This document shows, one piece after another, positions 6,921 through 10,411 of a stretch of 10,411 bases of DNA. The stretch spans positions 1-10,411 of the forward strand of contig JARBUQ010000097.1 of the NCBI GenBank assembly GCA_029239545.1, given 5' to 3'. The DNA is from Paenibacillus sp. Lineage in GTDB: Bacteria > Bacillota > Bacilli > Paenibacillales > NBRC-103111. Every line of letters starts with the position of its first letter. Position 1 is the stretch's first letter. The notes below the pieces were generated by a model. The model was not told the DNA's origin. It searched no databases and saw nothing but the letters and a program-made list of their open reading frames with translations. Position numbers and translations under genes: made by a program.

Positions 6921-6953
6921 TGATATTATATCACATCCGTTTGGCGGACGCAC
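6921..6953 (-). promoter_or_regulatory. Promoter of the hepS-to-ndk operon, with overlapping palindrome
   Basis: On the minus strand a perfect -10 box TATAAT (6930-6925) is preceded directly by TGA (6933-6931), making an extended -10 element. The -35 region at 17 nt spacing is poor, which is common with extended -10 promoters. Transcription would start near 6918, about 38 nt before the hepS ATG. A 13-bp perfect palindrome TGATAT-T-ATATCA (6921-6933) covers the -10 box, and a smaller repeat TCCG/CGGA (6936-6939 and 6945-6948) lies in the spacer. Either could be an operator; that is inference. Confidence 0.65.
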
Positions 6954-6974
6954 ACCCACCTCTATTGTACCCTT

Positions 6975-7517
6975 TTAGTGAGACTGTCGGTCAAGCCATC
7001 TTGGTGTAAAAGTGAGTCTAAAATGTGAACTTACATACTGCTCTGCATTAATTATGCCGGGTTGCGTTAGATTCAGGTCTGTTTTCTTAGTATCCTCACG
7101 TCTTGCTTCCATCGCTACCAACAGCTGAGATTGGCTGTTCGGATTAGTCGGCAGTTCCATGATGCGTACAAGAAGCTGACTTACATTCTTCGTTCCATTA
7201 AATCCAAGACGCGAGAGGGTATATAGGTCACGATAGATGAAATCGGCATCCGCCTGCCCTTGCTTCGTCTTCAGATCGATTGACAGGATAGAATCACTCC
7301 ACTCCACATGCCCAATATCCATAAAAAGCGGCTGCTTCATCAACAAATCAACCAGGTTCTGATCGTTCAATTGTTTGGCCGCCGAGCTTGAGCCGAAGGC
7401 TGAAGCTTCTTGGGCATTCAGGCGAGACTTGGAATCCAGCTTCGGCAGCCAGGATAAGCAAAAGGCGATTCCAATGGATACCACTGCAACGATTAACAAT
7501 CTGGACATCCCCTTCAT
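6975..7517 (-). CDS. Unrecognised 180-residue protein with one N-terminal membrane segment
   Basis: I do not recognise the family. Residues 1-24 (Met-Lys-Gly-Met-Ser-Arg, then a hydrophobic run LLIVAVVSIGIAFCLSWL) form a single N-terminal membrane anchor or signal sequence. The Cys at position 20 is preceded by IAF, a poor lipobox, so a lipoprotein is unlikely. Residues 30-50 are Ser/Ala-rich and look like a linker. The rest, about 50-180, is soluble and mixed alpha/beta, without Cys or obvious metal or nucleotide motifs, and should face the outside of the membrane. The ATG at 7517 is supported by AGGAGGT 9 nt upstream; an in-frame TTG at 7553 has no such site. It lies between the mtrB terminator and the hepS promoter, probably a single-gene unit, although I found no convincing promoter. 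No counterpart exists at this place in the B. subtilis order I recall. Confidence 0.8.
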   Translation of the reverse strand: MKGMSRLLIVAVVSIGIAFCLSWLPKLDSKSRLNAQEASAFGSSSAAKQLNDQNLVDLLMKQPLFMDIGHVEWSDSILSIDLKTKQGQADADFIYRDLYTLSRLGFNGTKNVSQLLVRIMELPTNPNSQSQLLVAMEARREDTKKTDLNLTQPGIINAEQYVSSHFRLTFTPRWLDRQSH

Positions 7518-7600
7518 AAGGACGACACCTCCTGCAATGTAGGCAACCTTCAACCACTGTTATGGTCGTTTTCAATAACCCCTATACCCATTGTACAAAT

Positions 7601-7630
7601 AAAAAAAGCAGGCTATGCCTGCTAGCCTGC
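7601..7630 (-). terminator. Intrinsic terminator after mtrB
   Basis: An 8-bp perfect stem GCAGGCTA (7630-7623) with TAGCCTGC (7615-7608) around a 7-nt loop is followed on the minus strand by seven T residues (7607-7601). An alternative fold uses the repeated AGCAGGC in the loop, paired with GCCTGCT around ATA. It starts 11 nt after the mtrB stop and ends the tRNA-Pro/mtrB transcript. Confidence 0.92.
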
Positions 7631-7640
7631 AATTCTGCTA

Positions 7641-7862
7641 TTAATCATCGGTATGAATTGTGCCGTGACTTGTAATGATGGTCGCCTTGCCTCGCACCTT
7701 GACAGCTGAAGTGTGTTCAGTGAACTGAGCAATCATGACCTCACCTTTGTCCAGCTTCTCCGTATGATGAAATCGGGTGTCATGGCCTCTCGTTAAGCCA
7801 ATAACGTGAACCCCGTTCTCCTTAGCCTTAATGATGAAATAATCCCCTTGAACCGTATCCAA
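7641..7862 (-). CDS. mtrB: trp RNA-binding attenuation protein TRAP (MtrB)
   Basis: TRAP forms an 11-subunit ring that, when loaded with tryptophan, binds runs of GAG/UAG triplets in trp leader RNAs, causing termination or blocking translation. The core VIGLTRGHDTRFHHTEKL and the next stretch GEVMIAQFTEHTSAVKVRGK are nearly identical to the B. subtilis and Geobacillus proteins, including the KFHH/RFHH and KxR residues known to bind RNA. I choose TTG 7862, giving 73 residues. A GGGGTG element lies 6 nt upstream and the start then aligns with known TRAP N-termini. A GTG at 7871 is in frame and would give 76 residues, but it lies inside that element. In B. subtilis mtrB follows folE (mtrA); here tRNA-Pro precedes it instead. 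No TRAP binding array was seen in this window; the trp leader should lie beyond the left edge. Confidence 0.95.
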   Translation of the reverse strand: MDTVQGDYFIIKAKENGVHVIGLTRGHDTRFHHTEKLDKGEVMIAQFTEHTSAVKVRGKATIITSHGTIHTDD

Positions 7863-7911
7863 TATGTACACCCCATTATAGGTTCATGTAGCAATCGCAA
7901 AATAAGAATTA

Positions 7912-7985
7912 TCGGAGTAACACGATTCGAACGTGCGACCTCACCCACCCCAAGGGTGCGCGCTACCAGGCTGCGCCATACCCCG
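7912..7985 (-). tRNA. tRNA-Pro, anticodon GGG
   Basis: The 74-nt minus-strand sequence folds into a full cloverleaf. The acceptor stem is CGGGGTA/TACTCCG with one G-U pair. The D stem is GCGC/GCGC with a GG in the loop, the anticodon stem is CACCC/GGGTG with loop TTGGGGT (anticodon GGG at positions 34-36, G37), and the T stem is GCACG/CGTGT with loop TTCGAAT. Proline identity elements of bacterial tRNA-Pro are present: A73, G72, G35 and G36. The 3' CCA is not encoded (the discriminator A is followed by TAAT), so it must be added after 3' processing. It decodes CCC and CCU. Confidence 0.96.
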
Positions 7986-8006
7986 ACAACAATAGAACAT
8001 AACAAG

Positions 8007-8036
8007 ATTATAGAACATCCTGCCCTCTGTTGGCAA
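8007..8036 (-). promoter_or_regulatory. Promoter of tRNA-Pro and probably mtrB
   Basis: Minus-strand -35 box TTGCCA (8036-8031) and perfect -10 box TATAAT (8012-8007) with an 18-nt spacer. Predicted start near 8000, about 15 nt before the mature tRNA 5' end. With no terminator between the tRNA and mtrB, it is the best candidate promoter for mtrB too. Confidence 0.8.
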
Positions 8037-8064
8037 CATGCTCATCAATCTAGTTTAGCTGCTA

Positions 8065-9093
8065 CTAAGGATGTAAAAGCACCTTAGCCACTTTTCCTGG
8101 ATCTGACAGCAAAAGATCATACCATTTGGAGGCCTCTTCGAACGGTGCTTTAACGATCCAATCCTCGTTCATCTTCACTCGTCCGTCCGCGATCCACTTC
8201 AGCGCGGTGCTGAAATTGCTTGCCGAGTAAGCAAAGGCTCCCACACAAACGATCTCGCTGCGGATAATGTGATTGATAGGCAGAGAGGATTCCGCCTCAT
8301 GAAGGCCAGTCAAGATGACTCTTCCACCATAAGCGACACATTCTACACATTGGGTGCGCGTCACTCCTGCGCCCACAGCATCAACGGCAACCGCCACGCC
8401 AGCCCCACCTGTAAGTCGGCGCACTTCCTGCTTTATGTCCACTTCAGACGCATGTAGCGGAATTGCTCCCAGCTCAGCGGCAATTGCTAAACGCTCCGGA
8501 TTGCGATCCACAGCAATGATGTGCTTCACTCCGTGAGCCTGCATGGCTTGCAGGGCAAACAAACCGATCGGACCAAGTCCGACGATCAGCACATGATGAT
8601 CGGGCTGCACCTCAGCCAGCTCCGCTGCACGAACTCCACATGCCAGCGGCTCGACGAACGTTCCTTGCTCGAACGTAACGTGATCCGGCAGCACATGTAC
8701 GAAACGCGCCGGAATCTTAACATACTCGGCGTTGCTTCCGGGCAAAGCTGCACTCAGCAGCTTACGCTCCAAACAGAGCTGCTGCTTACCGCGAAGACAT
8801 GGGTCGCATAGACCGCAAGTAACGAGCGGATTTGCAGTGACTCTTGTCCCCTTTGTTAAGGCAATAAATGCAATCGCTGCCTTACTCCCTACCTCTACAA
8901 TCGTTCCAGCGAACTCGTGTCCGAATATCATCGGAGGCTTGCGTAAAGAGTTGTGCCCCAAATACCCGCTCAGCTCAGAACCACAGATGCCGGAGTAAAC
9001 AACTTCAATCAGTACTTCATCCTCCTGCAGCTCAGGACGATCAACCTCACGAACGTTCATAAGTTTCGGACCTTCATATATTAGAGCTTTCAT
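8065..9093 (-). CDS. Zinc-dependent alcohol/polyol dehydrogenase (MDR family)
   Basis: The 342-residue NAD-dependent oxidoreductase belongs to the medium-chain dehydrogenase/reductase family. Catalytic zinc ligands are visible as C37 in SGICGSE and H59-E60 in GHEFAG, with E148 nearby in FVEPL. The structural zinc site is C93, C96, C99 and C107. The Rossmann loop is VGLGPIG (171-177), and D194 in AVDRN suggests NAD rather than NADP. The overall pattern is that of sorbitol, 2,3-butanediol, threonine or galactitol-1-phosphate dehydrogenases; the substrate cannot be assigned from sequence. A stretch AAIAFIALTKG (72-82) before the TRV strand is somewhat longer than usual. The ATG at 9093 has GAGGTG 9 nt upstream. 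It has its own promoter, and a galE terminator separates it from the gal genes, so a link to galactose metabolism is only positional. No clear terminator follows, so read-through into tRNA-Pro/mtrB is possible. Confidence 0.92.
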   Translation of the reverse strand: MKALIYEGPKLMNVREVDRPELQEDEVLIEVVYSGICGSELSGYLGHNSLRKPPMIFGHEFAGTIVEVGSKAAIAFIALTKGTRVTANPLVTCGLCDPCLRGKQQLCLERKLLSAALPGSNAEYVKIPARFVHVLPDHVTFEQGTFVEPLACGVRAAELAEVQPDHHVLIVGLGPIGLFALQAMQAHGVKHIIAVDRNPERLAIAAELGAIPLHASEVDIKQEVRRLTGGAGVAVAVDAVGAGVTRTQCVECVAYGGRVILTGLHEAESSLPINHIIRSEIVCVGAFAYSASNFSTALKWIADGRVKMNEDWIVKAPFEEASKWYDLLLSDPGKVAKVLLHP

Positions 9094-9166
9094 CCTCTAA
9101 CTCACCTCAATAATCCCCAATTTGTTATGACAAAATCAATTGCGATATACCAAAATAGTCGAATTT

Positions 9167-9195
9167 AATGTACCATGGCATACACTAGGCGTCAA
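9167..9195 (-). promoter_or_regulatory. Likely promoter of the dehydrogenase gene
   Basis: Minus-strand -35 TTGACG (9195-9190, five of six consensus bases) and -10 TACATT (9172-9167, four of six) with a 17-nt spacer. The predicted start near 9160 gives a leader of about 65 nt. Confidence 0.55.
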
Positions 9196-9219
9196 TCGCT
9201 TTTCTTAAACCCATATTAG

Positions 9220-9232
9220 TGTACTTAGTACA
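9220..9232. promoter_or_regulatory. Operator-like palindrome upstream of the dehydrogenase promoter
   Basis: TGTAC-TTA-GTACA is an inverted repeat with 5-bp arms and a 3-bp centre, about 25 bp upstream of the -35 box at 9190-9195. Its place fits an activator or a distal operator. No regulator gene is adjacent, so the protein that would bind is unknown. Confidence 0.3.
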
Positions 9233-9235
9233 ACA

Positions 9236-9270
9236 ATTTGCGGCGGAGGTGCCTCGTTGAAGCGGCAAAT
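9236..9270. repeat. Imperfect inverted repeat between galE terminator and dehydrogenase promoter
   Basis: ATTTGCGGC (9236-9244) and GCGGCAAAT (9262-9270) are inverted repeats with eight of nine bases matching, around a 17-nt centre that itself holds GAGG-TG-CCTC. No T run follows on either strand. It could be a cruciform or a protein site; the role is unknown. Confidence 0.3.
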
Positions 9271-9271
9271 G

Positions 9272-9302
9272 AAAAGACCCGGCCAATACCAATGGCCAGG
9301 TC
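9272..9302 (-). terminator. Intrinsic terminator after galE
   Basis: Minus-strand stem GACCTGGCCA (9302-9293) pairs with TGGCCGGGTC (9285-9276) over 10 bp with one G-U pair and a 7-nt loop, followed by TTTTC (9275-9271). It lies 22 nt after the galE TAG stop. Confidence 0.9.
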
Positions 9303-9324
9303 CTGGAAGTTAACTCTCGTTCAC

Positions 9325-10308
9325 CTAATACCCATGAGGACGGCGGTTATGCCAGTCCCATGCAGTTTGGATAATCGTTCGCAAATCCGCATACCGCGGC
9401 TGCCAGCCCAACTGCTGCCTTGCTTTATCCGAGGAAGCTATCAGCACAGCTGGATCACCGGGCCTACGAGGAGCTGAAACGGCTGGAATCGGATGACCTG
9501 TCACTTGACGGGCAACCTCAATTACTTCTTTCACCGAAAAGCCTGTGCCATTCCCAAGATTATAAATGGCACTCGTACCGTTATCCCGCAAATACTTCAA
9601 AGCTAGCCAGTGCGCATTGGCCAAATCCATCACGTGAATATAGTCGCGTATGCATGTTCCATCTTCAGTGGGATAGTCATCCCCGAACATAGTGATATGT
9701 TCACGCTGACCAAGAGGAACTTGCAGAATTAATGGAATAAGGTGAGACTCCGGCTTATGATCCTCTCCTATTGAGCTGTCCGGATACGCGCCTGCAGCAT
9801 TGAAATAACGAAGCGATACAGATTTGATTCCGTATGCTTGATCACACCAGCGGAACATTCTTTCCATAGCGAGCTTCGTTTCTCCATACGGGCTTGTAGG
9901 CTCCGTGGCATCCGTCTCTTCTATAGGCACACGCTTCGGTTCACCATAGGTTGCCGCAGTCGAGGAAAAAACGATCCGCTTCACACCATGTCGTTCCATA
10001 GCCGCCACAAGTGCATGCGCACCTAAGAGGTTATTGTCGTAATACTCTAACGGCTGTTGAACGCTTTCTCCAACCAGAGAGGATGCAGCAAAATGAATTA
10101 CGGCTTCGATCTGATAAGTTGTAAAGAGACTATCCAATACGGCCGAATCGCGAATATCCCCTTGCACAAAAAAGGCTTCATCGCCAACTGACTCACGATG
10201 TCCCGTAATGAGACTATCAATCACTACTACTTGCTCACCTTGAGCTAACAATTCTTTGACTGTATGACTGCCGATATAGCCGGCTCCTCCGGTTACTAAG
10301 ATGGACAC
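9325..10308 (-). CDS. galE: UDP-glucose 4-epimerase
   Basis: The 327-residue short-chain dehydrogenase-like epimerase interconverts UDP-galactose and UDP-glucose using tightly bound NAD, in the Leloir pathway and in supply of UDP-galactose for surface polysaccharides. The NAD-binding TGGAGYIGSH is at 6-15 with D31 after strand two. HFAASSLVGES is at 72-82 and SSTAATYGEP at 115-124. The catalytic pair is Y141-x3-K145 in SPYGETK. LRYFNAAGA and IRDYIHVMDLA are further GalE signatures. Length is typical. The start is GTG at 10308, with GGAGGGG about 9 nt upstream. It begins 33 bp after the end of a probable galK and ends in a terminator, so galK-galE form an operon; galT is not seen and may lie upstream of the window. 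Confidence 0.95.
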   Translation of the reverse strand: MSILVTGGAGYIGSHTVKELLAQGEQVVVIDSLITGHRESVGDEAFFVQGDIRDSAVLDSLFTTYQIEAVIHFAASSLVGESVQQPLEYYDNNLLGAHALVAAMERHGVKRIVFSSTAATYGEPKRVPIEETDATEPTSPYGETKLAMERMFRWCDQAYGIKSVSLRYFNAAGAYPDSSIGEDHKPESHLIPLILQVPLGQREHITMFGDDYPTEDGTCIRDYIHVMDLANAHWLALKYLRDNGTSAIYNLGNGTGFSVKEVIEVARQVTGHPIPAVSAPRRPGDPAVLIASSDKARQQLGWQPRYADLRTIIQTAWDWHNRRPHGY

Positions 10309-10341
10309 GGAATGAATCCCCTCCCTTTGGCTTGCTCTGAC

Positions 10342-10411
10342 TTAGTAGTCAATTTCTTTGGCACCATCGCCAATATCGCATACATAGAAAGACGGCGTCA
10401 AGCCCGTTTGC
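10342..10411 (-). CDS. galK: Probable galactokinase GalK, C-terminal end only
   Basis: The last 22 codons of a gene running in from the right edge are visible, ending in GLTPSFYVCDIGDGAKEIDY and a TAA stop at 10344-10342. The FYVC...GA pattern resembles the galactokinase C-terminus (E. coli GalK ends with a similar FYVCxxxxGA), and galK before galE is a common arrangement. Galactokinase phosphorylates galactose at C1 in the Leloir pathway. The fragment is short, so the assignment rests on the tail motif plus context. The stop lies 33 bp before galE, whose ribosome binding site falls in that gap. Confidence 0.6.
   Translation of the reverse strand, partial: QTGLTPSFYVCDIGDGAKEIDY

Noticed and set aside
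6952..6999. TTGACC ... TACAAT at the end of the 180-residue gene as the hepS promoter
   Set aside because: The spacer is 19 nt, and the extended -10 promoter at 6925-6933 is closer to hepS and better.
7875..7880. TATAAT on the minus strand just before mtrB as its own promoter
   Set aside because: There is no acceptable -35 box 16-18 nt upstream, and a start 7 nt downstream of it would remove the ribosome binding site of mtrB.
8037..8064. Terminator between the dehydrogenase gene and tRNA-Pro
   Set aside because: No stem of useful length followed by T residues is present in this stretch.
10372..10401. TTGACG ... GATATT as a galE promoter
   Set aside because: It lies within the coding end of the probable galK, has an 18-nt spacer and a weak -10, and galE can be read from the upstream gene.
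1..10411. CRISPR arrays, insertion sequences, phage or defence genes
   Set aside because: No regularly spaced direct repeats, transposase or integrase motifs, or target-site duplications were seen; the whole window is consistent with housekeeping chromosome.

Overview
This window looks like chromosomal DNA of a low-to-mid GC Gram-positive of the order Bacillales, most likely Paenibacillus or a close relative. The case rests on strong Shine-Dalgarno sequences, TTG and GTG starts, sigma-A type promoters, and a gene order that matches the Bacillus subtilis mtrB - hepS - menG - hepT - ndk - cheR - aroC(aroF) region (order recalled from knowledge of the species, not searched). Every gene I can support is on the minus strand, so transcription runs from high to low coordinates.

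Right part (about 8065-10411): the last 22 codons of a probable galactokinase (galK), then galE (UDP-glucose 4-epimerase), which ends in a clear terminator. A zinc-dependent alcohol/polyol dehydrogenase of the MDR family follows, with its own promoter and a nearby palindrome.

Centre-right (6975-8036): a tRNA-Pro(GGG) gene with a good promoter and no encoded CCA. It is followed, with no visible terminator between, by mtrB (TRAP, the tryptophan-sensing RNA-binding attenuation protein) and then a strong terminator. Next comes an unrecognised 180-residue protein with one N-terminal membrane segment.

Centre (1504-6953): a seven-gene menaquinone operon, hepS - menG - mqnP - ubiX - mqnA - hepT - ndk, with gaps or overlaps of 14 bp or less. 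A promoter before hepS and a 15-bp-stem terminator right after ndk bound it. HepS and HepT make the heptaprenyl chain. MqnA takes chorismate into the futalosine route. MqnP attaches the polyprenyl chain. UbiX makes the prenyl-FMN cofactor needed by the UbiD-type decarboxylase of that route, which is not in this window. MenG does the final methylation. Compared with B. subtilis, the three futalosine-pathway genes sit between menG and hepT.

Left part (1-1369): cheR (chemoreceptor methyltransferase), a 54-residue unrecognised small protein, a possible terminator, and a near-consensus sigma-A promoter that drives aroC (chorismate synthase), of which only the first 19 codons are inside the window. 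aroC makes chorismate, mqnA consumes it, and TRAP senses the tryptophan made from it, so the neighbourhood is built around the chorismate branch point.

I see no CRISPR array, insertion sequence, phage gene or defence system, and no clear sign of an undescribed multi-gene system. The points most worth checking are the tRNA-Pro/mtrB arrangement, the two unrecognised small proteins, a hairpin that could mask the cheR ribosome binding site, and a palindrome over the -10 box of the menaquinone operon.
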